Assembly: GCA_036936605.1 (NCBI GenBank)
Contig: JAUPFV010000004.1
Coordinates: forward strand, 185,956,807-186,020,806
DNA from: Limnanthes douglasii subsp. nivea
Taxonomy: Eukaryota > Streptophyta > Magnoliopsida > Brassicales > Limnanthaceae
Direction: 5' to 3'
Length of the DNA stretch: 64,000 nucleotides
The position numbers and the translations under genes are program-made. The notes under the pieces were generated by a model. The model had not been told where the DNA came from. It saw only the letters and a program-made list of their open reading frames with translations, and ran no database searches. Positions 8,529-21,560 of this stretch are shown here, piece by piece (the stretch's first letter is position 1; each line of letters begins with the position of its first letter).

Positions 8529-10480
8529 GTGTATGACAAACTCTCTTCAATTTCAACTTTTATTTCAAGAATTATTGTTGTAATAGGACACTCTTGTACT
8601 ATAATCCAAGAAAATAATGGCCAAACATTCAACTATCGAATTTTATAATCTTGGCACATTTTACTTTACATATTTAAAATAAACATAATTTTCTTTCAAC
8701 ACTCAGAAGTACTTCACCATATGTTCTTTCATGGTTTCAAATTGCGCTTGTGTTTGATGTATGACTAGCTGTGAATCACTCAACAATTAGATTCTTTTGG
8801 CCCTATATATCTGAGCTAACCTTAAATCGGCTATAACTGGTTTGTATTCTCATTTCTTGTTTGATGCCCTAAAAACAAAATGTATAGCTTGGTACATTAA
8901 ATTGTCAAAGGGGGAAAGTAAGTGAATTCCAGACCCACGCCCCATCATACTGGATCTACCATCTTTTTCGAATTATCCACTCTTTTTTAGGTTTGTAAAT
9001 TGAAGATTCTTTATAGGGCCTCTCCAAATATAACTCAACCAAAAAAATCAGCTATATCCTGAGCTATGATTATCGTGTGAGGAGAAAAGTCAATATTATA
9101 ATCCCATATCTCCATAGACCACATAGTCATTTGATCTGATATATCCGGTTTTGCATACGTTTTTAAGTGGAAAATAAGGTCGAATGTGATATAATGCGCT
9201 TGAAAATAAGGCCTCATTTTTTTCTAGACTAAATCTAACGTTTCTAACTTGAGGTGTATTTTCTAAGCATTTAAGAAACTCTTACTAGTATAGTAAACGA
9301 GGTAAGGATAGTTGTCAACTTCCCGAACTAACATTGTGCTTACAACATAATCTGATACTACTAAATACATGTAGAGTCTCTCTCCAATGACTTGTTTGAA
9401 TAGAGTTTTAGGTGAAGATAAATTATGCGTGATTTCAAGGAACGTCTTATCAAAAGTTGGAGACCAATTGAAGTATTAGGAATTTTTCAGTAATTAAAGA
9501 ACTTAGCGCATTTATCTGATGATTTTGAAATAAATCTATTCAAGGCTTCCAACCTACCAGTAAATACTTTAACTTCTTTGCTTGTCCGAGGAGGGTCCAT
9601 AGTTAATAACGCATCCAATTAATCTGGGTCGACCTGGATCCCTTTCTTATTAATGATGTAGCTAGTGAATTTACCATATCATACACAAAATGTGCACTTT
9701 AAAGGATTCAAATTTTAAATTGATGGCGTCCAAATTAGAGAAAGTTTCTTCGAGGTCAAGTAAATGATCCTCCTCTCATGGGATTTTCACCGTCATGTCA
9801 TTAATAGAAACTTCAACATTTATTATGATCAGAATGGCAATGCTTTATCAACCAATCGTTGGTAACTTCCACATCTCCTATTTTCCATTCTTCTATATAA
9901 CGAGTATCAGATTTGCAGTCCAAAGTGGATACTAGGATTCTCAAATGTGTCCCACCTTAGTCAACCTATCTATTTCTTAAATTATATCTTCAAATTTCTC
10001 TTCAGAAAAAACCATAATTTATTTGACTACTAGACCTGCATCGGATCATATATATAGTTTGTGATGAATGACATTTTCTGGTACACCAGTTAAATCCTCA
10101 TTGCAACAAGAAAACATGTGTAAATTTTTGGATAAGAAAGATATCAATCTTTCCTTCAACTCTGAAAGTAATTTGGCTCAAAATCTAACATTCTTCCCAT
10201 TTGCTTAAACTACACTTCGATCTCTTTTATGGGGATAACAATACTAAGATTCTATCTTAGATCATCTATTTTGTTCGGATTCAAAGAGGAATCTAGTAAT
10301 TCATATTCCTTTTTTATTATCACGGTTTCCAAGGATTTTGGAGCAAGAGCGGTGACATAACATTCTCTAGCCACTTTTTGGCAACTCCGAAACAATTCTC
10401 CTTGACTTCCGACGACATATTTTAAACATTGGTGAACTTTCAATGCGACTGCATGCATCCTTGACAACCAAGATCTGCAA
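8529..10480 (-). pseudogene. Tat-type gypsy relic C: protease end, RT, RNase H1 and H2
   Basis: Minus strand, heavily broken. From 10480 downward: ARECYVTALAPKS, typical of the stretch between protease and RT in Tat elements; an RT N-terminal remnant with YPLWTANLILV (about 9920); then a jump to a degenerate INDMTVK (about 9800) where the catalytic Y-x-D-D should be. Most of the RT palm is deleted. RT thumb/connection follows (about 9620-9700). RNase H1 gives MRPYFQAHYITFDLIFHLK (about 9150-9217). RNase H2 gives SDSQLVIHQTQ (about 8790). The relic ends abruptly at 8529 against element B, within the spacer after RNase H2. Confidence 0.7.
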
Positions 10481-10984
10481 AAAAAAAATCATTTTAAGGG
10501 GACGAACAATCCATTACCACAAACAAAACCCTCACCATTTTCTTATTGGTCATTTTTCTAACAATGCTTCTCCTTCGAGTTCTCTAATAACATCAAAATA
10601 GTTTCCTGTAAACCCCATTATAGTTATGTTTGATGGTTGAATAAGTTATGGGTTCTTCATCTATTTATAGGTAGATAGAAATAAGATATTGGCCGAGCTA
10701 TCCGTGTCGATCAAAATTCTTCGGATCTTTATGCCCTAAATATATTTCCTTATTACCACGATATCCTTATGTGGGCTTGTGCGGCCTCTTAAGTCATCTT
10801 CTTAAAACAATCCAAAAGGAGTAGGGTTTTGATAATGGTATGTAGATATTTTCCATTCAAATTGTGTGGTTAAACTAACCACATGTCTTTTCTTGGAGAA
10901 ACTCAAAGGTGTTGTTATTCTATCTCCCAAGAAAATGGTTAACGATTCGAAGAAACGATATAGTTTGGAAACATTTCTAGAAAT

Positions 10985-12650
10985 TTATATCACCACGTTA
11001 AATTCGACCCCAATCTGGGTCAGGATCTGAAGATACTCTGAATCCGCATCTAATTGTTCAATATTTACAATTATACTTTCTTGTTTAGAAACTTCCATAT
11101 ATTTTCTTCGGACACTGGGTGATGCAGCTTGAACCCCATTTATGCTAGGTTGTGATTTAATATTCACTTGGTTATTACCCCCCATAACTTAAAAAAAGTA
11201 GTTAGCTTCATATTCTCAGTCAAGGCTTGTATCTCTGGTCTTAGAGCAATACAATCCTTAGTGTCATGACCCACATTGTTATGATACTTGTAAAACTATG
11301 TGTTTTGATTTTCCCTCGAGGTTTGGATAGGTGATGACCTTCAGAATTACACATCTTGGCCCTATCATATATAGTAGCCACATTCTCAATTAGTTCTTCA
11401 TAATAATTAGGCTGGACCCATTGATTTTCTCTTGGCATAGATTGTTGACCCTGATTAGATTGGCTCTGTCTGAGCCAATGAGAATCTTGCCTTGAGTCTC
11501 TCAGATGGTTGCTGACTATGGCTTGCAACTTGTTGCTAGCTTATGGGATAGAGGCTATAGGGGCAAGACTATATGGATGAGACTACCTCAATCTCTTGGT
11601 TTCCTCTACATTGATTTGCTTTTCGAGGTGGTCCAATAATCCTCCCCAGGTCATTGCTTTCTTTCGAGTCACCGAATCAGCCAACTCACCAACTAATAAA
11701 CCTTGTCACAACGATTTTATAGCCACTTGGTCGAAACAATATCTCAACCCATCTTTAGTGTTCACAAAATGATTGATGTTATCCTGTAATGTTTCATTCA
11801 AATATTTCCCGCGATTGAATTATCGTATCACCATTTTCTTTAAGTTTTTTACTTCCCACAAAATTCCTTTGGAAAGCCATCCAAAACATGTCAAAATTCT
11901 TGATTGAAACCTGAGAGAACCAGTTATACCACTTCAAGGCACTATCCTTGAATGTTTGAGAAAAAAAACTCTATATAATAGCTTGTCATCATCATTAAAA
12001 CTCATCATGAAATTCTTAAATTTCCCAAGATGATTATCAGTATCTTGGCTCTTATCATATTTTTCAATTTTCGAGATATCAAAACGTCTAGCTAATATCC
12101 AGATGGAATCTTTGAAGTCAATGATGACTGCCTCCAATTATGTCATCGGTTAAAGATATGGTCTTCAATGGAAGTGGCAAAAGTCCCAGGTTCTGATTGC
12201 ACTACAACTTGATCGATCAACAAGTGATTTATGCTATGGTATGTTGACCATTTCATCTTCCCTTGATAATATTTCTTTTTTCCTTTACGTTTTTGTCTTT
12301 TTTCTTGCTCGAAGGATCCTGCTTACTTGAATTTTGGGCAACGTTTCTTTCTTCTTTTCACGACCATGATCATTACTCAAACAGGAAGAGAAAACTTATG
12401 ATTCTGACTATGTTGTTGATCTCTCAACAGAATTCGATGTACTTGAACACTGTTTAGCCAAATATTTATTTTTAGACCCTTGGTGGACTTTAGGAGACTG
12501 GTCATTTAAATTATGTTTGGGATTACTATATGGCTCATCAGATTTGGGATACTATGATGGATTTTTTTCCACCCAAATCGTTTCCATCCTGCCTTTGGGC
12601 TCTTAATGCCTCAATATCTGCTCATGGCTGATCATACTACTCCTCTATGA
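10985..12650 (-). pseudogene. Tat-type gypsy relic C: gag
   Basis: Minus-strand gag with several stops. Recognisable blocks are ARRFDISKIEKYD and DNHLGKFKNFMMSF (about 12000-12090), then ALKWYNW and MAFQRNFVGSKKLK (about 11850-11950), which form the Retrotrans_gag core, and a Gln/Asn/Arg-rich stretch (SNQGQQSMPRENQWVQPNYY, about 11400-11470). It is similar in block order to the gag at 36110-37760. The N-terminal part beyond 12140 is low complexity and poorly conserved, so the upper limit is approximate. Confidence 0.65.
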
Positions 12651-13450
12651 AAAGTCTTTCCTTAATATTAAGATTCATATGAGATGTATTCACACGCTCC
12701 TCATCGCCTCTGCTTCCGTCATTTTTAAGAGGTGGATGTATCTGCATATCGGGATCCATGTCCCAATGAACTCTGAAGGTTAATTTGTACGTTAGGTTGT
12801 GAATATTGTTATTCGGATACCTTCCGCTCTCACTATGGTCGTCAATCAGATGTATATAAAACATGTTTGGAGGGTATTTTTGGTAAGTGTTTAGATGTAT
12901 TAAATTCAAGGTAAATGGCAGAGAGATAATCGAAGTGCTTGTATTTAATGTTTAGAGAGAGAATATTACAACCCTCTTGGAAGTTGTTATTTTGAGTCTT
13001 TATATGATAATTTTGGATCCATGGGCCAAGTGGATCGGGTAACGAATATAGATCAAACGAATGAACTTTTAAGCCCACGAACCATTGTTCATTATAATTT
13101 AATACATAGCTGGCACACAACTTATTCGGTTGTATAACTAGCTCACAACTTAGTCAGTATGACTTTTATTATGGGTCTAAAATACCCCCTAAAATATATA
13201 TGATCCACTTTCTGTCTATTTTCGTGAAGGATTTCCAACTCCATTAAGCATGAATCTACAATAAGGCAGGTAGAAAATACTATGGGGCTACTCATCTATG
13301 TCCCGCAAAAAAATGAAGCATGTCGATGAAACAAGTAACATCATAAGAACCTACTAATTGTTAGTTGTATTTTTTTTCCTTTGGAAACAATAGAGCTTTC
13401 TATCCTCAAGGGAGGTTTCATACGACAAAGGGTTTTAATGAGGCAGGAAT
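12651..13450. other. Flank upstream of relic C gag, no gene recognised
   Basis: By position this should hold the leader and possibly an LTR of relic C, but I see no clear TG...CA ends, primer site or duplicate copy. Open frames here (for example 12842-13120, minus) show no recognisable domain. Confidence 0.4.
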
Positions 13451-14889
13451 AGTCACGTATGAACCAAGACGTCTCTGATAACAGTTCGAATAGGTAAATT
13501 AAAATAAACACGCTTTAAGACCTGTAAGAGTCTAGCCGACATGGTTGGCATTATTACTTCGACATAAAAAATACATAGGTGTGGAAAAAAAGATAGCAAC
13601 TTCAATAATGAAGACAAAGCTACGACAATTGGCAAAATCAAAAGTACAAGCTTCAGCAAATAACAAGGGGTATCTGAAAGACATGGGCAATGAAGGACTT
13701 GAAGATTATATTATCCGGATATTATATTCAACCATTCTTTAGTCCTTAAGTTTCATTATACAGCAACTCAAGGACTAGGTGGAGTCCTGATGAGGATATA
13801 ATATTCATATAGTGATAAAGCACGAGGAAAATTTATGATAGAATGTTATCCGACATTATAATTTACTAAGAAACATTACTACAAAATTATTACTTCAATT
13901 GTGTAACGACTAAATAGTAAATGTTGAGAGAGAGATAGATTTTTTTTAACTTTTATAAATAAGAGTAAAAATCTGCATGTAAAGACCGAAGACTTTTGAT
14001 ACATAAAAATCACTATCTTCATAATCGCATGCTCTCTATATTATTAATTTTTATCATTTTTGGTTTTATTCTCTCTTTAGAAAACATTTTTTTTTGTTTG
14101 ATTAGCTTTTAATCTCATCTTTGGTTTTATCGATTTGATAAAAAAAATTCTTTTTTGATAAACATATTTAAACCTCCAATAATAATATAACAAAGACAAT
14201 TTATATAATAAACCAAATTGTTAGCGTGATATGGTTTTTTTCGCATGATTCGTCTTTCATATATATTATTTTTTATAGCTGAATTGTTCAGTTTGTTACA
14301 TATACTGTATAATAAGTAGATATTTTAGTCTAATAATATAAATTTTATTTTTCCTATAAAACTTATATAGTAAAGCATAACCTTATTTTATTGATATTTT
14401 GTTGTTGTTGTTGTTGTGTACATCGTTTAATTAAACAATGTTGGGTTTACGTTGTTTTTAGTTAAACTAAACAGTTTATATGAATACTGTATTTTTTGGG
14501 ATTATTTCATGTATATATATAGTCTAAATATTGGTTAAGATAATATTAACTCCCAAAATAAAATCATGTCGACATTGATTAGATGGGTTAACCCCAATAA
14601 TATTAGTTATAGTCAAGTATTTCATAACTAAAACTCAAAATGCAAAAGTGTTAAAACTAGACTATTTAATTTTTATGTTTGAAAATATCATAGATTTTTA
14701 TGTTTGAAAGTATTGTATATATTTATAAATATTTATTTAATATATTAAATTTGTATTTTTGTTTAATTTTTTTTAATCAAGAAAAGATGAATGTTATGTA
14801 GATTTTGGAGAAAACAATATTAATACGAATAATGCAGTGATTTATTTTGATTTAATAAATTTGCTATAGGCAAATCAAATACAAATAGA
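13451..14889. other. AT-rich interval, no gene recognised
   Basis: Mostly A/T runs with a short (TTG)n tract near 14400. The right part may be the 5' non-coding portion of the Helitron relic, but no 5' terminus can be fixed. Confidence 0.4.
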
Positions 14890-15949
14890 TATCAATTTGG
14901 AAGGTGTTATTTAGGTGATAAAGTGAAATTAAGATTATTAGAGTCTGCTCTTTTTTTTACAATTTATTAAATCCATATAATAATAAGAGTAATAAAAATG
15001 AAAATATATAAGAGTATATAATTCAACATTTGTATTCTTTTTAATGAGGGCTATAATTAATACTTAAACTAATAAGTTACAACACCATATATTTTTAAAA
15101 TTATTTATGAAAATCATCATTAATGGGATTGTTAATACCACGAGATGGAGAGTGTATAAATTTTTATCAATTATATATTTATGATACTCAAAATGAGGCA
15201 AGTAATCGGCTTCACCGAAATTCTTTTGAACATGGAATTGTTAAAGGGGTTATAAGAATACTTGATAAAACGAGTAACTTAGTACAATTATTATGAAATG
15301 TTAAAGATAAAATTAATGAAAACTTAGTTTCTTCATTAAAAATGAGATTAGTAAATCGTAGAGTAACAGGCAGTAAACAATAGGACCATCCTTCTTCAAA
15401 TGAAATTGGTGATTTGATAATAGGAGATATCGGAGAGTTCGATTCTGAAAGATATATTATAATACAACATAAACCTAATAATTCAGAATAACTCACGAAA
15501 TTACATGTCACTATAATATCCACTTCGTTTTTCTTATGGTGAAGACAATAAACTTGATTTGAAATGGAACAAAGAGTTTACAACCCAAAAATCAAAATGA
15601 GAAATAAAATGAATGAGAAATATGCTCATATTAAATTCAAGATAGAAAATTGAATGATGTTTCTTTTTTAAAAGATGTTAGGTTTTTTCAGTAATATTTA
15701 GTAAATATATATGCAACTATTGAAGAAGATCGATTAAATTTTATTCAAAAAATCAAAAAACTTTTCGCACCTAGATTTATAAAAAAAAGACACGATGCAA
15801 TATCAAAAGGTGAAACATATGCTAATCATATTGGAAAAAGGATAATTTTACCCTCTTCCAATACTTAATATATGATAAATGATTATCAAAACAAAATAGT
15901 AATTTTATAACATTGTGGTAACCAATATTTGTCCATCACGTTTACATGC

Positions 15950-15964
15950 AATACAAAATGACCA
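15950..15964. repeat. SINE target-site duplication, left copy
   Basis: AATACAAAATGACCA, repeated exactly at 16184-16198. Confidence 0.88.
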
Positions 15965-16183
15965 ACCCCAAAACGGGTAGCCGAGTTGGTGGAGTAAGGC
16001 ATGCTCGTGACCAAAGGTCATGCGTTCGAGTCCTTCTACAAATTCTTTCTTGGTTTGAGTTTGTCACCTTGCGTGGTTTACGTTGTGGCGTTGGTTTGTA
16101 GGCTATTGTGTCAGACTGAGGGTTTTACCCTGTACGCACTCATTGAGTAGTGGCTGCGGATTCTATGAAAAAAAAGAAAAAAA
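15965..16183 (+). mobile_element. tRNA-derived SINE inserted in the Helitron
   Basis: The 219-bp element has a tRNA-like head with A box TAGCCGAGTTGG (15978-15989) and B box CGTTCGAGTCC (16023-16033), a unique body, and an A-rich tail (16168-16183). It is flanked by a 15-bp duplication. This is the product expected from LINE-driven retroposition of an RNA polymerase III transcript. The head looks Ser/Leu-tRNA-like (GTAGCCGAG start), but the parent tRNA is not certain. Helitron coding similarity resumes immediately after the right duplication. Confidence 0.88.
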
Positions 16184-16198
16184 AATACAAAATGACCA
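16184..16198. repeat. SINE target-site duplication, right copy
   Basis: AATACAAAATGACCA, identical to 15950-15964. Confidence 0.88.
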
Positions 16199-17640
16199 TA
16201 AATTATAAAAGAAGTCTCCATATTTCCAGGTTATAAAATTGAAAATACGCATGGTATTGTCACATGAGTATTTAAAATGAAACTCTATAGTATGATATAC
16301 TACATCATATTAGAAAAATATTTTGGAGCAGTTGTAACAGATACATTATTTTATTATTTATAGTTTAATGTTTTTCAAATACTCTAACTCATATTATATT
16401 TATTTTTATCATTTACAAACGTTTGTACAATTGAATTCCAATAATGAGCTATACATTATTCTCTTTTTAGTTTGGTTGGATTCGAAATACGTATATAGTC
16501 TTCCACAAGATAATCGATTCTATTATTTTCAGTATAAATTCCAAACAAAGAAATTGATCAAATTATACATGAACTGGTAAGTAAATCTATCATTAATCGT
16601 CCTTGTGGAATTTTGAATACATATATTACATGCATAGAAAATGGTAAATGTACAAAACAAAATTTCTAAAAAAAATTAAAACATAAACATGTAATAAAAA
16701 TAAATAGTTATATCATTATAAACGTCGTGACAACCCATCAAATTACATTAATAAAAATGAAATACAAATTTATAGTAGAATTGTTTTTACCTTATAATAA
16801 AGAATTGTTCGTATAATATAAATCTCATATTAACGTTGAATCATGTTGTCAATCTATCTCATTAAATAAAATTTTAAATTTATTAATAAGGGATTAGATA
16901 GAGCTCGAGCTGTTTAAAAAAAAGATAAAACTAATAAACTTCTTGCATCTTAATTATCGATATTATTCCCATATGAATATGTCTGAAGAATATTCTAGTT
17001 TCACATACATTTGAGGCATCTTTTTGTTGAAAGATTACATGTTCATTTGTTTTTTTACAATAAAATATTATATTTAATTATAACTCTTCAATCCGTTGTT
17101 AACAAGACAGGTGTTAAAATATTGATGTTAATAAGGCGGTTTGATGCAAATAAACAATATAAAGAAGCTCTTGCGCTTTTAGGTGCAGAATTTCACAGCA
17201 AATTTATATAGTTAGCTTATGATAAAATTTGGAAATTAAGAAAAAAAGGTAAATGTATAGGTAGATTAGCATATGTACATCTAACATCAGGTGATACTAT
17301 TTAAGAATGTTATTAAATTTTAAAAAAGAGCTACGAGTTTTGATGATATTAAAACTATTAGTGGAATTGTATAATCTAGCTATCAAGATGTATGCATTGC
17401 ACTAAAAATGTTGGGTGATAATCATAGATGAGATGGTGCTTTTAAAAATGCTAAAAATATAGTTAAATACTTTGAATTAAGATATTTATTTGTTACTATA
17501 ACTTTGTTTTTGCGATGTTACAAATCCTAATATTTTATTTGAGAACAATTGGGAAAATATCTGTAATGATATATTAGATAATTTAAAAACAAATAGAATG
17601 CAAAATTAAGTTATATGAGAAAAAGAGTAAATATTATGTT

Positions 17641-19210
17641 TTATAAAAACTAAAAATATTATTTAATCCATCAAGTACTTGTGAAAATCATGCAATTTAT
17701 TTCAACGAGATCATCAAAAAAATAGAAGATCTTAGAAATAAATAATTTAGAGAAAAGTTAACTTATTATGTAAGTGAATAAAAATACAACATGCAATTTT
17801 AGCTTCCAAATTGAATACCGAGCAAAAATAAATATGAATTTGTTATCTCTACTATTGTAGCTAAAAAATAAGGACTATTTTCTGTATACCAACATTGTAG
17901 TACAATAGAGAATTTTTTATGGCAACAATTATTAGTAACTTATATCAGAAAGAAGAATTGTTTTTGTGGTTGTCTCTTCATGAATTGCTTCCTTACTTCT
18001 CTCTGGGGTAAAACTGTACATTGTAGATTTGAGACTCATTTAAGTATAAGAAAATGTTCAACATGTGAAATAAAAATATCAACGCATTTTGACAAGTTAA
18101 TTCAAAAACGCATAGGTTGAAGAACATATGAATCATAAAAATTTATTAAAGGCTCTTAATAGATCATTACATGATGTTATACCAAAAAATTTATAAAGCA
18201 GAAAATAGTAATTTATTTGGATCAAAACTATTTTATTATGAGGTTATTTCAGGCAAATTTTACAATTGTAAGAGGAGGAACAAGAGAAAAAATTGCCAAT
18301 GCCTCTTTAAGAGGTTATTTTTTATGGAAACACTTTAAATTATTATTTAAAAAAACATGAGATTGTCTAACAATGATTTAAACAATATAAAAAAATAAGA
18401 ACTAATAAATTTGCTGATTGGATATTAAAAATTGGGAAATGTTATATTTCTCATTTAACAGTTCAAACAATGAAAAATATTCATTGATTAAAAATTTAAA
18501 TAATTTGAATCATTTGTTAATCTTATTGATTCAATTTTGAGTGTGACATATACTGGTTTTTCTGAATAGTTTTGATAATTACATGTATTTAATGGAAAGA
18601 ATTATAATTAATCAAAAAAAAAATCAATGTCAGAGATAAATGATTTTATATCAAATTTAGTACCGAGTAAAAGTCATAGTTATTCATGCTTATATTCTAC
18701 ATGTAAAACATGTGGAAAGTCAAAACCGTTTGAGCTTTTGTAGCCCCGCTGAATTTCTTAAAATACTAGAATTTAATGGTATCATCAAACATGAGTTAAC
18801 ACTAAAATTTGATGTACTTATAATGTTATTAAGAAATTTGAATTTATTTTCAGGTTTATGCAATGGAACAAGAATAGTAATAACACAAATGGAAAATAAA
18901 GATATTACATACAAAATCATAACCGGTTGTAACACTGGTGATATAGTTTTTATACCTCGGATTGATATTTCATTAATGGAGAACAAATGACTATTTATAT
19001 TTAAACAAATATTTTTTTTTATTAAATTATGTTATGCAATGACAATGAATAAAAGTAAAGGAAAATCTTAGAATAAAGTTGGTCTAAATAACTTCAGAAA
19101 AGGACTTCAAATTGTTATGAACAATGATGAAGATATTCTAACTTTATATAAAAAATATATCATATATCGAGAAGTGCATGACAATTTATTACAAAACTTT
19201 TTTAAAAATA
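17641..19210 (+). pseudogene. Helitron helicase (PIF1-like SF1B) segment, degenerate
   Basis: The clearest parts are ANASLRGYFLWKHFKLLF (about 18295-18345), then FADWILKIG, and the open stretch 18712-18990 with PAEFLKILEFNGIIKHELTL, IMLLRNLNLFSGLCNGTRIV and DIVFIPRIDIS. These match the C-terminal half of Helitron helicases. After a frameshift near 18985 comes CYAMTMNKSKGKS, the last helicase motif, then a deletion and the C-terminal end KGLQIVMNNDEDIL (about 19105). The Walker A region is not recognisable. It is a relic without function. Confidence 0.75.
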
Positions 19211-20379
19211 TTGAATCAAACACAAATATTTGTAAAACAAACATAATGTTTGAACATCTACATGAAAATTGATATAATAAACCATAATTCGATAAGTTTT
19301 TATTGCGTCTAGTGATTTTTTTGTACCGTAATACAAATATTAGCATAACTAAAGTTAATTTATTATGTATATTTTTTTATAAAATTTGTTGGCCTTTTAT
19401 TTCACTAAATTAAGAGGTATACAAGGTCTTATTCATAGCTCAAAGACATATGTCTTAATATAAAAGATACAAAAGGAGAGAGAAATTTGATTTTGATTAA
19501 AAAATTATCGTCAAGCCCTGGAATCGAAATGCAGAGCTCAACATTGACTTCTCAAGACTTTAGAACCCCATCTGAAGAAGACATTTTATTCTCCAAAGAA
19601 GCTTGCAAAATGTTGAAGAAGATCAGTGTCAAAGATTGATCTCGGATCAAGAAATCTACCTCTGTTTTTTTTGGAGAGAAGAGTAACTGATTTTTTCTTC
19701 ATTCCAAGTTAATTTTTATTTTTGTATATTATAAATATATATAAACGGTGGATTTTTTAAAACAATACACCAAAACACCATTGTACACCATTTTTTCTTC
19801 ATTCCAAATATATTTTTGTATATTTTTAAATCGTGCACGGATTCACCAACATTTTGCGAACATAATTAAAAAATTATTATGGTGAATTTCAAATTTTATA
19901 TCCTCAAATTATGATGGTGAATATTATACACCATTGTACTATTGTTTTAACATATATAATTAACAATCCTTTTGGCATCTAGTGAATTGAAAATATTAGT
20001 TCGTCAAAGCTCTAGTCAATTATGTCTGGCTCAGTATATCACTGGTTCATTGGTTTTTTTCCTAATTCAATTGTTTTTAAATGTTATACATGATAATTTT
20101 TTTTGTGAAATATTAACGTTACATGATTACTTTCATCGTTTGCAACATAACCTACTAATATTATAGTTTAAGAAAATATTTACAAAGCACAGTATACATG
20201 AATTACGAAACATGATATAAGTAATTTGCAAGGCATGAAATAGATCGTTTAAGAAACTGTATATTGGTATTTTACAAACATTATCTATATGACTTGCAAA
20301 ATCTAACCTCGCACAAACTTTCAAATTTGGTTTGTTATTTTCATGTTGTATGAGGTAACTATTGGTTAAAATATTAGAG
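19211..20379. other. AT-rich interval with one short unassigned ORF
   Basis: Little is recognisable. A local pocket of normal base composition (about 19500-19640) holds a 36-codon plus-strand frame at 19529-19639 (MQSSTLTSQDFRTPSEEDIL onward). It could be a captured exon, but I do not recognise it. The part around 19740-19960 contains repeated ATACACCA-type words and may be a small decayed element. Confidence 0.35.
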
Positions 20380-21560
20380 TTACAAAAATTACACTCATCA
20401 TTTCTACCATGTGACTATTATAATGTTGATACAATATCCCAATGGGTGAAAGAGGTTGATAAATGACTTAACTTTATAGTTATATTTAGAATGTATGATT
20501 TAAACCGTAACGGTAAAACCCATAAATTTATGTATCAATGAAAGAGATCCGGTAACTATAAAAAAGTCTTTCACGAGAAACATCAAAAACATAAATCAAC
20601 TGATACCAAAAAAATATTGTCATTTTGAATTGGTAGATAGGTTGGTCAAATGTGATAATATTTTTGTCGTAAAGTGTGCTTTATGGCCCATACAATACCA
20701 CATAGGTTGAATGGTTCCAAAGACATACGGTTATAGTGAACTTGAAACTTTATGTATAAATATTGATAAAACAATTTACTTCCGTACGAGTATGTCCTCA
20801 TGATATAATCAATAGTCTCAAGAAGACCGATATGGAAACCCCCTCAAGATTTGTAACGTATACAATTACCGAAAAAATAGGTTGACTAGAAAAGGTGTTC
20901 GCCCAAAAATATAATACATCCAGTGGCATAAAATCACAAATGAAAGATCTAATATCATAGCATATTGTTTTCACAGCCAATCAACATAGATTTAGTACAA
21001 ATATTTCATGAGTGTTTTTCATGCACAATATGTATAAGATAGTTATATACGAGATATAATGAGATATAATTGTTTGAAATAATAGATATTACCTCCACCA
21101 ATATGAAATTTGTGTTGGGCTATCATGCACGACGAATGAGAAGCGAGATAACTATGAATGAGCGTTAAGATATTTAAACAAAATTATGAAATAAAACAAT
21201 TGTTAGTTGTCTTATGTTATACTAATTAATTATAAACTTTGTTTGATGAATATTATTAAAAAAAATTATCTACTCGCGACTCACATGTTATGTGAATGAC
21301 ATATCAGCAGTAACATAATTTCCAACAAAAACAATATTCAAGGATAGTTAGAAGTTTATTAAGACTTGGAACAAGGTGGTTAAATCTACCATCATTTTTA
21401 AAATGAATGAGAACTTAATGGAAATGTAGAGATTATTCAAAGAAGCAGAAAAATGTCGAATGCGTACTAGATTCTAAGTTTGCACCCTATAAAAATAAGT
21501 TTGTCCATGCATACGTAAAAAAAATCATGTATGTCGAAAACACAACGACGATATGTAATA
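20380..21560 (+). pseudogene. MULE/FAR1-type transposase relic, N-terminal and core part
   Basis: Plus-strand, stop-ridden but collinear with MULE transposases related to FAR1. In order: SQWVKEV with a basic stretch, then KRSGNYKK and STDTKK (about 20440-20620), resembling the N-terminal FAR1/WRKY-like zinc-binding region; DIINSLKK (about 20800); a remnant of the core start; DITSTNMKFVLGY (about 21090) from the MULE DDE domain; FIKTWNKVVKSTIIFKMNE (about 21350); and DSKFAPYKNKFVHAYVKK (about 21470), upstream of the SWIM zinc finger. The rest follows gypsy element A at 28.6 kb. No terminal inverted repeats were found. A domesticated FAR1-related gene is an alternative origin. Confidence 0.6.

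Larger units (their letters stand above)
14890..17640 (+). pseudogene. Helitron Rep (rolling-circle initiator) segment, degenerate
   Basis: Blocks in order: QLYIYDTQNEASNRL (about 15170-15210), then VKGVIRILDKTSNLVQL; EIGDLIIGDIGEFDSERYII (about 15400); IEEDRLNFIQK with DAISKGETYANHIGKRIILP (about 15720-15855), which matches the helitron-like N domain; YLSITFTCNTK (about 15930) just before the SINE; FKMKLYSMIY after it; KKGKCIGRLAYVHLTSGDT (about 17250). Stops and frameshifts occur every few dozen codons. The H-x-H and Y-x3-Y catalytic motifs of Rep cannot be pointed to with confidence. Confidence 0.72.
14890..19210 (+). mobile_element. Decayed Helitron (RepHel) on the plus strand
   Basis: Scattered, frame-broken but collinear matches to a plant Helitron Rep/helicase protein run from about 14.9 to 19.2 kb. 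The N-terminal and Rep segments come first, helicase last. A SINE has inserted in the Rep part. Terminal features (5' TC, 3' CTRR with a hairpin, insertion between A and T) were not located, so the limits are those of coding similarity only. Confidence 0.75.

Noticed and set aside
13545..13742. Small plus-strand ORF in the AT-rich interval
   Set aside because: No recognisable domain, no repeat partner in the window, overlapping ORF on the other strand of similar size.
15978..16040. Possible standalone tRNA gene
   Set aside because: A and B boxes are present but no full cloverleaf or 3' acceptor strand; flanking duplication and A tail show it is the head of a SINE.
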